Shown one piece after another: positions 28,652 through 36,871 of a DNA stretch of 64,000 bases; the stretch's first letter is position 1, and every line of letters starts with the position of its first letter. The DNA comes from UBA1309 sp047605645 (GTDB lineage Bacteria > Bacteroidota > Bacteroidia > Bacteroidales > Dysgonomonadaceae), in the NCBI GenBank assembly GCA_047605645.1, contig JASGFJ010000005.1:1-64000 (forward strand), read 5' to 3'. The translations under genes and the position numbers were made by a program. The notes beneath the pieces were generated by a model that ran no database searches, had not been told where the DNA came from, and saw only the letters and a program-made list of their open reading frames with translations.

Positions 28652-29146
28652 ATGATAGAGGCATTAAAAAAAGAGCACGATCGAAGCGTTTTTGATTGCG
28701 GTACAAAATCATTGAATAGTTATCTAAAAGAACAAGTAAACCAGGATGTTAAACGAAAACTATCTGTTTGTTTTGTTTTGATAGAAGATGCAACAAAACT
28801 TATTCAGGGGTATTATACGTTATCAAACAACAGCATTCCCTTGAGTTGTTTTTCTGAAAAGGTACAAAATAAACTGCCCAAATCATACACATCAATCCCA
28901 ACTACTTTATTGGGCAGGTTGGCTATTGATAAAAAGTTCCAAAAACAAGGGATCGGAAAAATTTTATTGATAGATGCTCTCAAAAGAAGTTATGAAGTAT
29001 CCAAAACAATAGCTTCATTCGGAGTCATTGTTGATCCAATTGATTCCACAGCAAAAAGTTTTTACTCGAAATATGATTTTATCGAACTACCGGATAGCGG
29101 AAAGATGTTCATTGCGATGAAAACTTTAAAGGATTTATTTGAATAA
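28652..29146 (+). CDS. GNAT acetyltransferase toxin (TacT/AtaT-like)
   Basis: 164 residues. FDCGTKSLNSYLKEQ is the typical N-terminal signature of GNAT toxins, and RLAIDKKFQKQGIGKILLIDAL contains the acetyl-CoA pyrophosphate loop (Q-K-Q-G-I-G-K). Known relatives acetylate the amino group of charged tRNAs and stop translation. YDFIELPDSGKMFIAMKTL closes the fold. The catalytic tyrosine expected after the SKYDF segment (YSKYDF) is present. Both genes look intact, so the pair is probably functional. Confidence 0.85.
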   Translation: MIEALKKEHDRSVFDCGTKSLNSYLKEQVNQDVKRKLSVCFVLIEDATKLIQGYYTLSNNSIPLSCFSEKVQNKLPKSYTSIPTTLLGRLAIDKKFQKQGIGKILLIDALKRSYEVSKTIASFGVIVDPIDSTAKSFYSKYDFIELPDSGKMFIAMKTLKDLFE

Positions 29147-29255
29147 AAAATCTGAGGGTGAACAAAGCCAGTGGCATTAATTCGAGAAAATTCAAAAATC
29201 TAATTGTTACAAGTGATCTCACCAGGCCACTTTTTTGTTTTTTCTATTTTCTCAG

Positions 29256-29305
29256 CTATCAGTTTGCCGCAAGCGAGGGAAAAGCGCTTCGGCTGATAGT
29301 TTTTT
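29256..29305 (+). terminator. Terminator downstream of the toxin-antitoxin pair
   Basis: CTATCA, GCCG and AAGCG pair in order with CGCTT, CGGC and TGATAG, then six T. The loop is AGGGAAAAG. It lies about 110 bases after the toxin stop. Confidence 0.75.
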
Positions 29306-29525
29306 CATGTAATTGAAGGGCGGTTTTTCAATGGGCGGCAGTGCTAAAATTCCTCGCACAGTCAGCCGTGTAGGGAATCTTCGTTAAATAATATAAGCAA
29401 ACGAACTTTTTATATCCTATCCTTTAATAAAGGGGCTGTTATTTTTCAATCTATTTTTGAAGCATGAAATATTTTCCTGATCAAATACCCTTGATTCGTA
29501 GACGACAATGAAAATATTAATAAGC

Positions 29526-29807
29526 AACAGGAGTAAAGGCGTGGCATTGCTGAAACTGCTGCTTTTTTAGTACTATGGAAAGAAAAGAATTTAAATTTAA
29601 AGAAACTGCTGTTGAATTTGAATCAACAAAAGAAGGAGTAATGGTAAATGCGACTCAAATGGCTTCGTTTTTTGGAAATATTTTGGGCTTTTAGTACTCA
29701 AAATCTCATATAAAGCGAAAATTCTCGTTTTGAAGAGGAATTTTCTCCTCTTGGTAAATTCATAAAAGCATGTTTAAATAAGCCGGAAGGAGGTAATTTA
29801 AAGATAA
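29526..29807 (+). pseudogene. KilA-N domain gene fragment, right repeat copy
   Basis: Contains a 39-codon frame (29575-29694) beginning MERKEFKFKETAVEFESTKE and continuing GVMVNATQMASFFGNILGF before a stop. VNATQMAxFFG is the KilA-N signature of phage and mobile-element regulators. Further on, EEEFSPLGKFIKACLNK reads in another frame, so the gene is broken. The remaining sequence up to the tRNA shows nothing else. Confidence 0.7.
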
Positions 29808-29905
29808 AAAGTATCTTCGTTTCGATTGAGTTTTATTTTCATTTTGGATAAGTCCCAAAACACAATATAAGCCGCTAATTAGTAGCGACTTATATTATTT
29901 TTAAG

Positions 29906-29992
29906 CAGAGAGGAAGAGATTCGAACTCTCGAAACAGTTACCCGTTTACTACCTTTCCAGGGTAGCCTCTTCAACCACTCGAGCACCTCTCT
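29906..29992 (-). tRNA. tRNA-Ser (anticodon GGA)
   Basis: Read on the minus strand: acceptor stem AGAGAGG/CCTCTCT, D arm with CTCGAGTGG, anticodon stem CTACC/GGTAG around loop CTGGAAA (anticodon GGA), a long variable arm, and the T loop GTTCGAATC. CCA is not encoded. A TATCTTTG-type -7 box (complement at 30008-30015) lies 16 bases upstream. Its 3' end faces the accessory patch holding the toxin-antitoxin pair. Confidence 0.95.
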
Positions 29993-30149
29993 AGTTGAAT
30001 TCGGATGCAAAGATAATATATATTTCTAAATTGACAAGTACTCATTTCAAAGTTTCAAGCTTTCGGAGTAATTGGTTTTATCTTGTAATATTAACAAATC
30101 ACGGAAGAACTTTTATGAGATAATTCTGTTTAGGTCTGACAAAAACAGT

Positions 30150-30157
30150 TAACTTTG
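30150..30157 (+). promoter_or_regulatory. Putative -7 box of the pyrBI transcript
   Basis: TAACTTTG fits TAnnTTTG. The -33 element is not obvious. If used, it gives a leader of about 185 bases before pyrB. Confidence 0.5.
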
Positions 30158-30186
30158 TAATGTAAAAAAATGAAACGATAAAACAA

Positions 30187-30342
30187 ATGTCTGATATTCA
30201 GTTGCAATATTCCAATTCGATTCATAGACAGAATAATTGCTGCCGATATTTGCATTTTTTATATAAACGTCTTATCCTCGAAAAGAATTTCTGCTTTCGG
30301 GGATTTTTTTTTCTCAGCCACAACAATTTTTATATAGTTTAA
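30187..30342 (+). CDS. Putative pyrBI leader peptide (51 residues)
   Basis: An uninterrupted frame from ATG (30187) to TAA (30340-30342), ending 7 bases before the pyrB start. It begins MSDIQLQYSNSIHRQNNCCR and ends with RGFFFLSHNNFYIV. It runs right through the terminator hairpin at 30274-30312, as the E. coli pyrBI leader peptide does. A ribosome translating it could prevent the hairpin from forming. There is no homology evidence; the call rests on frame length, position and the hairpin. Confidence 0.5.
   Translation: MSDIQLQYSNSIHRQNNCCRYLHFLYKRLILEKNFCFRGFFFLSHNNFYIV
30274..30312 (+). terminator. Attenuator hairpin ahead of pyrB
   Basis: ATCCTCGAAA pairs with TTTCGGGGAT (one G-U pair) followed by nine T, 38 bases before the pyrB ATG. 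No plus-strand gene precedes it, so it is not the end of another operon. A T-rich stretch upstream (TTTGCATTTTTTATAT, 30249-30264) could be a UTP-sensitive pause site. Confidence 0.75.
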
Positions 30343-30349
30343 CTGCATT

Positions 30350-31270
30350 ATGAACAGAAAAAAAAGTTTAGTTTCGATTACAGACTACACCAAAGAGGAT
30401 ATTTTGCGTATTCTCAGGTTGGCTGAAAAGTTCGACCAGAATCCGAACCGGAAATATTTGGAAGGAAAAGTCTGTGCTACCTTGTTTTTCGAACCTTCAA
30501 CCCGTACACGACTAAGTTTCGAAACGGCAATCAACCGGCTTGGCGGACGTGTTATCGGGTTCTCTGATGCCTCTACAACAAGTTCTTCGAAAGGAGAAAC
30601 ACTGAAAGACACAATTGCCATGGTTAGCAATTACGCCGACTTAATCATTATGAGGCATTATCTCGAAGGGGCTGCCCGATACGCGTCGGAAGTTTCTTCC
30701 GTACCAATCATAAATGCGGGAGATGGCGCCAATCAGCATCCGACACAAACGATGCTCGACTTGTATTCCATTTACAAGACGCAGGGTACGCTGAATAACC
30801 TGACAATCAATCTTGTCGGTGATTTGAAATATGGACGAACAGTACACTCATTGATTATCGGGCTCTCACATTTCAACCCGACATTCAATTTTATTGCTCC
30901 TGATGAATTAAAATTGCCTGAGATCTATAAGAATTTCTGCGATAAGCATCAGATTAGATATCAAGAATACACGGAATTTACAGAAGAAGTGATCAACCAA
31001 TGTGATATTCTGTATATGACCAGAGTACAACGCGAACGCTTTACAGATTTGATGGAATATGAGAAAGTGAAGAATGTGTATATTCTTCGTCGCAGCATGA
31101 TTGAAAACTCCAAAGCCAATATGCGTATTCTACACCCGCTTCCACGAGTAAATGAGATACAACAGGACGTAGACGACAGTCCGAAGGCTTACTATTTTCA
31201 GCAGGCTAAAAACGGCATGTATGCAAGAGAAGCGGTTATCTGCGATGTGTTAAATATTGATGTTGAATAA
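30350..31270 (+). CDS. pyrB: Aspartate carbamoyltransferase catalytic subunit
   Basis: 306 residues, normal length. It joins carbamoyl phosphate and aspartate, the first committed step of pyrimidine synthesis. The carbamoyl-phosphate loop STRTRLSFETA, HPTQTMLDLYSI and the HPLPR motif are all present. The regulatory subunit gene follows after 18 bases, so the enzyme is the allosteric c6r6 type. The leader region upstream suggests transcription attenuation. Confidence 0.97.
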   Translation: MNRKKSLVSITDYTKEDILRILRLAEKFDQNPNRKYLEGKVCATLFFEPSTRTRLSFETAINRLGGRVIGFSDASTTSSSKGETLKDTIAMVSNYADLIIMRHYLEGAARYASEVSSVPIINAGDGANQHPTQTMLDLYSIYKTQGTLNNLTINLVGDLKYGRTVHSLIIGLSHFNPTFNFIAPDELKLPEIYKNFCDKHQIRYQEYTEFTEEVINQCDILYMTRVQRERFTDLMEYEKVKNVYILRRSMIENSKANMRILHPLPRVNEIQQDVDDSPKAYYFQQAKNGMYAREAVICDVLNIDVE

Positions 31271-31288
31271 TCTGAACAATTTATTATT

Positions 31289-31750
31289 ATGTCATCCAAA
31301 AGGACTGAATTACAGGTCGCTGCTTTGTGTAACGGGACAGCTATCGACCATATACCGTCAGAAGAAGTTTTTAAAGTTGTGTCTTTGCTCAATCTTCAGA
31401 ATGTGAAACATCCTATCACTATCGGGAGCAATCTGGAAAGTAAGAAGATGGGAAGTAAAGGTATAATTAAAATTACAGATAAGTTTTTTGAAGAAAACGA
31501 AATCAACAAAATTGCAATTATTGCACCTAAAGCGGTTCTGAACGTCATACGCGATTACGAAGTGGTAGAAAAAAAACAATTGAATCTGCCCGGTACAATT
31601 GTAAATATCGTGAAATGCAACAATCCGGTCTGCATTACCAACAACGAGCCAATGAAAACTCGCTTTGAAGTGCTGAATGAAAACCCTCTTGAATTGCGCT
31701 GTCATTATTGTGATTTGAAAATAAAAAAAGAGGATATTGTTCTGAAGTAA
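31289..31750 (+). CDS. pyrI: Aspartate carbamoyltransferase regulatory subunit
   Basis: 153 residues. An N-terminal nucleotide-binding domain (ELQVAALCNGTAIDHI) and a C-terminal zinc domain with four cysteines (CNNPVC and CHYC). It binds CTP and ATP and transmits feedback control to PyrB. The order pyrB-pyrI matches the enterobacterial operon. Confidence 0.97.
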   Translation: MSSKRTELQVAALCNGTAIDHIPSEEVFKVVSLLNLQNVKHPITIGSNLESKKMGSKGIIKITDKFFEENEINKIAIIAPKAVLNVIRDYEVVEKKQLNLPGTIVNIVKCNNPVCITNNEPMKTRFEVLNENPLELRCHYCDLKIKKEDIVLK

Positions 31751-31771
31751 GTCTACTCTTTCCGAAACGAA

Positions 31772-31815
31772 CAAAACAGCTTTATTCCAACGGAGTAAAG
31801 CTGTTTTGCTTTTTT
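31772..31815 (+). terminator. Terminator of pyrBI
   Basis: CAAAACAGCTTTA pairs with TAAAGCTGTTTTG, then C and six T. Confidence 0.9.
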
Positions 31816-31882
31816 GCGGATGTTTTGTTTCTGTGAATATTTTGTTTTCCGGAAATACGTTTCCCAAATTGCGTTTCCATAT

Positions 31883-31918
31883 AAAAATGCCCGAACTATT
31901 TAAGTCCGGGCATTTTTA
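31883..31918 (-). terminator. Terminator of the porin-PII-amt operon
   Basis: AAAAATGCCCG(A) pairs with CCGGGCATTTTT; flanking A/T runs make it usable in both directions. It lies 40 bases after the amt stop. Confidence 0.85.
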
Positions 31919-31957
31919 TATATAAAGCGTCTGATTTGCGGCAAATTTCAGGAAAGA

Positions 31958-33292
31958 TTATTCATCCTCACTGTAGGCAAGTTCGCCATGTTGTGAAATA
32001 TCCAAACCAACAGACTCGTCTTCTTTAGAAGCACGTATTCCAACAATTGCATCTACAATCTTGAACAGGATAAAAGTCATTACTGCGCTGAATACCACTG
32101 TGAACAAAGTAGCCAGGATTTGTATCCATAGTTGATGGAAATCTCCATAAAGAGCTCCTTGCGGACCACCTGTAATAGATTTCGTTGCAAATACCCCTGT
32201 CAGGATAGAACCAACAATACCGCCGATGCCATGTACACCAAATGCATCCAAAGAATCGTCGTATGTAAGCTTGCTTTTTACGAAAGCAACCATTGTGAAA
32301 CATATTACAGCAGCTGCAAGACCAATAAAGAAAGAACCCAAAACATCAGCTGAGCCGGCTGCCGGGGTAATAGCTACCAAACCGGCAACTGCACCTGTAC
32401 AGAATCCGACAACGGTAGGTTTTTTGTTGATAATCCATTCAAGCATCATCCATGCTACGGCAGCTACTGCTGTGGCAAAATGGGTTGCAAGAAAAGCACT
32501 TGCAGCAAGTCCGTTTGCAGCCAAGCCACTACCCGCGTTAAATCCAATCCAGCCTAACCATAGAAGGGAAGTTCCGATAACAACAAAGGGGATGTTATGA
32601 GGAGTAATTGGGTGACCGGTGGTTCTGTACCCTTTGCGGCGACCAATCAGTAAACACATCACGAAAGCTGAAACTCCGGCATTGATATGAACAACAGTTC
32701 CTCCGGCAAAGTCCAATGCACCTAATTTGAACAACCATCCGGTATCGCACCAAACAAAATGCGCCATTGGGTTATATACCAGGATGGACCACAAAACTGA
32801 AAATAAAAGGAATCCTGAGAATTTGATTCTTTCAGCAAAAGTACCAATAATCAAAGCAGGCGTAATCACTGCAAACATACATTGGAACAGAGCAAATAGA
32901 ATTTCAGGAATATTTCCGCTGGTTAATGTGTTGATTGTCATTCCATTTAAAAATGATTTTTCAAATCCTCCGATAAAAAAACCAATTCCTGTATCTTTCA
33001 GTCCATGACCGAAGGCCCAACTATAACCAAAAGCAATCCAGATAATACTGATAACACCAGTAAGTACCAAGCACTGCATTAAAATACTCAATACATTTTT
33101 GCGGCGCACCAATCCTCCATAAAACAAAGCCAATCCGGGAATGGTCATCATTAGGACTAATACAGTGGCTACAATCATCCAGGCTGTATTCCCTGAGTCT
33201 AAGGTTGGGGCCGGTGTTCCCTGAGCCATCATTGCGGGGCTAATAGCCAAAAGCCCCAATAGTAAACCTGAAATTTTCACAATCTTTTTCAT
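31958..33292 (-). CDS. amt: Ammonium transporter, Amt family
   Basis: 444 residues with a signal peptide (MKKIVKISGLLLGLLAISPA) and eleven membrane segments. The Amt signature around GGTVVHINAGVSAFVMCLLI and the second pore histidine in GVHGIGGIVGSILTG are present. It conducts ammonium across the inner membrane. Last gene of a three-gene operon behind a beta-barrel protein and PII. The cytoplasmic tail is short and acidic. Confidence 0.95.
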   Translation of the reverse strand: MKKIVKISGLLLGLLAISPAMMAQGTPAPTLDSGNTAWMIVATVLVLMMTIPGLALFYGGLVRRKNVLSILMQCLVLTGVISIIWIAFGYSWAFGHGLKDTGIGFFIGGFEKSFLNGMTINTLTSGNIPEILFALFQCMFAVITPALIIGTFAERIKFSGFLLFSVLWSILVYNPMAHFVWCDTGWLFKLGALDFAGGTVVHINAGVSAFVMCLLIGRRKGYRTTGHPITPHNIPFVVIGTSLLWLGWIGFNAGSGLAANGLAASAFLATHFATAVAAVAWMMLEWIINKKPTVVGFCTGAVAGLVAITPAAGSADVLGSFFIGLAAAVICFTMVAFVKSKLTYDDSLDAFGVHGIGGIVGSILTGVFATKSITGGPQGALYGDFHQLWIQILATLFTVVFSAVMTFILFKIVDAIVGIRASKEDESVGLDISQHGELAYSEDE

Positions 33293-33442
33293 ATATTCTT
33301 CTTTTTAAAAGACACCACTGCTACACGATGAATGGCTTGATTTTCCAGTATGTCTTACAATGCTTTAAATAGAATTCGACTTTTAATAGATAAAAAGGAT
33401 ATCTGCCTTATTATTTAATTGTTAGGGTATCAAAAAATAAAG

Positions 33443-33793
33443 TTATTTTTCTTTGTTATATAGCGATTCTTCGCCATGATCGCCAGTCCTGATGCGGATC
33501 GACTGCTCTATCGGAGATACAAAAATTCGTCCGTCTCCGCTTTCACCGGTGTATCCGGCTTTAAGAATAGCATTCACCGACTTATCGACATTTACATCCC
33601 GTACCACGAAAGAGATATAAATGCGGTCGATAGCATTGATATCATAAGCTATACCTCTGAAAATAAGACCTTGCTTGGCATCTCCCTGCCCTTTTACATC
33701 CCACCAGGAAAGAAAATCAATTTCAGCCTCATGCAAAGCTCTTCTCACATCCTGGAATTTAGATTTACGAATAATTGCTTCAATTTTTTTCAT
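33443..33793 (-). CDS. glnK: PII nitrogen-regulatory signal protein
   Basis: 116 residues. The N-terminal MKKIEAIIRKSKFQDVRRAL, the T-loop (KGQGDAKQGLIFRGIAY), the B-loop (TGESGDGRIFV) and RIRTGD are all present. The tyrosine of RGxxY, which is uridylylated in E. coli, is kept, though the T-loop is one residue shorter and the other loop tyrosine is Phe. The partner is almost certainly the Amt channel encoded 150 bases downstream. No uridylyltransferase gene is in the window. Confidence 0.93.
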   Translation of the reverse strand: MKKIEAIIRKSKFQDVRRALHEAEIDFLSWWDVKGQGDAKQGLIFRGIAYDINAIDRIYISFVVRDVNVDKSVNAILKAGYTGESGDGRIFVSPIEQSIRIRTGDHGEESLYNKEK

Positions 33794-33812
33794 CGGATAA
33801 ATATTTTATTAT

Positions 33813-34538
33813 TTAAAGAGTTACTCCTAATACTACGAAAGAACGCTCGGTGTGAGGATTAACACCAACTTTTGCATAAACAGGCAGTGTAAAATCTGCA
33901 ATTTTCACATTCTTGCTTGCTGTCAGTCCAATATTCACTACTGAAAATCCGGAGTTTCCATAGTAAGCAGTTTCCCATGGAGAAATACCTAATTCAGCTT
34001 TGAAATCTACCGAACTGATTTTGAAAGGTGCCGTTGCCTGGAAATAACTTGAATAAGCTCTTTTCGTATTCTCATTTTTGTAATAATCATTACCGGCAAA
34101 ATTCGTATTCCATGCCAAAGCCAATGGGCCAAAGTTGTAGGCAAGGGTTGCTTCATACACATGAGCGGTTGAGTGCGAACCGTATTTGAAATACTTCACA
34201 TCCCCAAAATTTTTATCCAGTAATGAGTAGTAATCTGTAATTGCCGCACTGAAACCTCCGGCTGTATAGCCTAATGTAAAATCCATTTCACTGGTGTAGG
34301 TGCTGCTTTTATCTAAAGCGACCGATCCCCATGCACCCAAGGAGAATCCTTTGTAAGATATTCCGAGCGAAGGTTGTACTGCCGGGCCACCCAAATCCTG
34401 ACCGCGCCATTCGTATGCGCTCACAACGTCAGCCGCTACATTTGCTTCGACTTTATCCTGGGCACTTAGCTTTGAACTTGCCAACGACAACATAGCCAGA
34501 ACGCAGATACCTAATTTTCCAATTACATTCTTTCTCAT
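33813..34538 (-). CDS. Outer-membrane beta-barrel protein of the ammonium operon
   Basis: 241 residues: signal peptide ending near SKLSAQ, then alternating aromatic/polar strands (AYEWRGQDLGGPAVQPSLGI, FSLGAWGSVALD) and a C-terminal hydrophobic strand ending VVLGVTL. YEWRGQ near the mature N-terminus resembles the TorF-like putative porin family. First gene of the operon with PII and amt (20-base gap to PII), so it probably lets ammonium or a nitrogen compound through the outer membrane; that role is inferred. The 34539-34786 gap upstream holds only its promoter region, with no clear element recognised. Confidence 0.75.
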   Translation of the reverse strand: MRKNVIGKLGICVLAMLSLASSKLSAQDKVEANVAADVVSAYEWRGQDLGGPAVQPSLGISYKGFSLGAWGSVALDKSSTYTSEMDFTLGYTAGGFSAAITDYYSLLDKNFGDVKYFKYGSHSTAHVYEATLAYNFGPLALAWNTNFAGNDYYKNENTKRAYSSYFQATAPFKISSVDFKAELGISPWETAYYGNSGFSVVNIGLTASKNVKIADFTLPVYAKVGVNPHTERSFVVLGVTL

Positions 34539-34786
34539 AACATACGTCAGTTAAATGATTATTAAATAGTAAAATTATCAGTGCAAAGATTCATCTTTTT
34601 ACATAATGATTTTCTGAGGACAAAGATTTGACATTTTTTTCAATCTACCAAATTTTATGTCAAAAAAATTTACTTTTGATACATATTATTTGTTTATGGT
34701 TTCATTTTGATATATAAATAAATATTTTTCAATCAAAAAGGAAAGAGGTGTTTCCCTCATTTAATCAGGGTAATTGCAAAAAAAGA

Positions 34787-34821
34787 AGGGCAAACCAGTT
34801 GATTAAACCAGTTTGCCCTGA
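34787..34821 (-). terminator. Terminator of the phosphohexomutase gene
   Basis: AGGGCAAAC pairs with GTTTGCCCT; the A-run just to its left (AAAAAAAG) becomes a T-run on the minus strand. Confidence 0.8.
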
Positions 34822-34861
34822 ATAGCAATATTTGTTTCTAACTGCTAAAAAACAGCTAAAG

Positions 34862-36610
34862 TCAGATGCCTAAACTTTTACGGATTTCTGCAATTTTTTC
34901 TTCCGTAGCACTATTCACTGCATCATATTCCTCTCTTGATTTGAGTTTCGCCTTCAATTCAATATAGAATTTAATCTTCGGCTCTGTGCCGGAAGGACGA
35001 ATGGATACTTTTGTTCCGTCTTCGGTGAAATATTGAAGAACATTAGAGGTTGTTGGCATTTCAAGCGTGAATTTTTCATTGATATTGAAATCAAATCCCT
35101 CTAATTTTGCAAAATCTTTAATAATAGTCACTTTCGAACCTGCAATTTCCTTGATAGGGTTTTCACGGAAGTTCTTCATCATGGCTTCTATTTCTTCTGC
35201 TCCGGATTTACCTTTGCGCACGACAGAAATTCCTTTTTCTTTAGAAAATCCGTATTCAAGATAAATATCCTGCAGAAGTGTGAATAGGGATTTGCCATTG
35301 TCTTTTGCCCATGCTGCAATTTCTGCAAGAAGAACTGCTGCCGAAACAGCATCTTTGTCTCTGACAAAATCTTCGGCAAGGAATCCGTAGCTTTCTTCAC
35401 CACCACCGATATAAGCTTTCTTTCCTTCATTTTCACGCATAACAGCTGCAATCCATTTGAAGCCGGTGTAGCATTCATACATTTCAACACCGTTCTTTTC
35501 TGCTATTTTATCAACCAGAGAAGTGGTAACAATCGTACGAACGGCATATTCCTTACCGGTGACTTTACCTAACTCTTTCCAGCGAGTAATCAAGTAATAG
35601 ACATAAATAAGCAACGTTTGATTCCCATTTACCAGGATAAATTCGCCTTTGTCGTCACGGATAGCAGCTCCGATACGGTCTGAGTCGGGGTCGGTAGCAA
35701 ACACCAGGTCGGCGCCGGTTTCTTCCGCTTTTTTTACAGCCAGAGCTAAGGCAGCCGGTTCTTCCGGATTTGGAGAAACTACTGTTGGGAAATCTCCACT
35801 AATCACATTTTGCTCGGGTACATCAATCACATTCGTAAATCCGAATGCTTTCAGTGCTGCCGGAACAAGCATAATACCGCTTCCGTGAATAGGAGTGTAA
35901 ACTATTTTAATATCGTTGTTTCTGCGAATGGCTTCAGGAGAAAGGCAAATTGATTTCAAATCTTCAATAAACTGTGCATCAATTTCTTTTCCGATACTTT
36001 GAATCAATTCCTTATTTCCTTTGAAGAGGATTTCATCGATAGAATTGATGCGGTTTACTTCCGCAATGATATTTTTATCGTGAGGAGCAATTACCTGAGC
36101 TCCATCGTTCCAATATGCTTTGTATCCGTTATATTCTTTCGGATTGTGAGACGCCGTAATTACAATACCGCTCTGACATCCTAATTTGCGGATAGCATAA
36201 GATATTTCAGGGGTAGGGCGGAGGTCTTCAAAAAGATATGCCTTTATTCCATTAGCAGAAAATATGTCTGCTGATATTTCGGCAAATTTACGACTGTTGT
36301 TGCGGCAGTCATGACCAATCACTACGGATATTTGTTTTAATTCTGAAAATTCTTTCAGCAGATAGTTTGACAAGCCCTGAGTAGCAGCACCTACAGTATA
36401 GATATTCATTCTGTTGGTTCCAACTCCCATAATTCCACGCAAGCCGCCGGTACCGAATTCCAAATCTTTATAGAACGATTCTATTAATTCTGTTTTATCT
36501 TCGTTATCAAGCATTGCACGTACGGCAGCTTTTGTCTCTGCGTCGTAATTTCCTTTTAACCAGTTTTGAGCCTTGGCTGTGACTTCTACCAGTAAACCTT
36601 CATTTTCCAT
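34862..36610 (-). CDS. Phosphoglucomutase/phosphomannomutase (alpha-D-phosphohexomutase)
   Basis: 582 residues, the long PGM2-like form. The active-site serine loop is ITASHNPKEYNGYK, the metal loop DPDSDRIG, the sugar loop GGEESYG and the phosphate loop RPSGTEPK. It interconverts hexose 1- and 6-phosphates in the cytoplasm. A TATTTTTG -7 box on the minus strand (complement at 36650-36657) lies about 40 bases upstream of the start. Transcribed alone with its own terminator. Confidence 0.95.
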   Translation of the reverse strand: MENEGLLVEVTAKAQNWLKGNYDAETKAAVRAMLDNEDKTELIESFYKDLEFGTGGLRGIMGVGTNRMNIYTVGAATQGLSNYLLKEFSELKQISVVIGHDCRNNSRKFAEISADIFSANGIKAYLFEDLRPTPEISYAIRKLGCQSGIVITASHNPKEYNGYKAYWNDGAQVIAPHDKNIIAEVNRINSIDEILFKGNKELIQSIGKEIDAQFIEDLKSICLSPEAIRRNNDIKIVYTPIHGSGIMLVPAALKAFGFTNVIDVPEQNVISGDFPTVVSPNPEEPAALALAVKKAEETGADLVFATDPDSDRIGAAIRDDKGEFILVNGNQTLLIYVYYLITRWKELGKVTGKEYAVRTIVTTSLVDKIAEKNGVEMYECYTGFKWIAAVMRENEGKKAYIGGGEESYGFLAEDFVRDKDAVSAAVLLAEIAAWAKDNGKSLFTLLQDIYLEYGFSKEKGISVVRKGKSGAEEIEAMMKNFRENPIKEIAGSKVTIIKDFAKLEGFDFNINEKFTLEMPTTSNVLQYFTEDGTKVSIRPSGTEPKIKFYIELKAKLKSREEYDAVNSATEEKIAEIRKSLGI

Positions 36611-36818
36611 AAGTTCGTTTATTTCGTATTATAAAGCTACATGAGTAGACAAAAATAGTAAAAATTCGGGAATAGGAATTTTTTATCCAATAATAATAAA
36701 CAAATTTGGCAGAATATACTGCATGAGAGCTGCCTGTCTGCATCAAATAAATGAATGCCTATATTGAAATAACGGGATATAAAAACAGCTTTTTTTCTTA
36801 AAATAAGGAGATAAGCCC

Positions 36819-36826
36819 TATATTTG
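36819..36826 (+). promoter_or_regulatory. Putative -7 box of the bioB transcript
   Basis: TATATTTG matches TAnnTTTG exactly. It lies about 50 bases before the leader ORF and 450 bases before bioB. The -33 element is unclear. Confidence 0.5.
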
Positions 36827-36871
36827 CCTCATTAAAAATGAACAACTGAAATTTCTATTCTTCCAACCGAC

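Noticed and set aside
33443..33793. Apparent loss of the uridylylation tyrosine in the PII T-loop
   Set aside because: Careful counting shows the RGxxY tyrosine is kept (residue 50); only the other loop tyrosine is replaced by Phe and the loop is one residue shorter.
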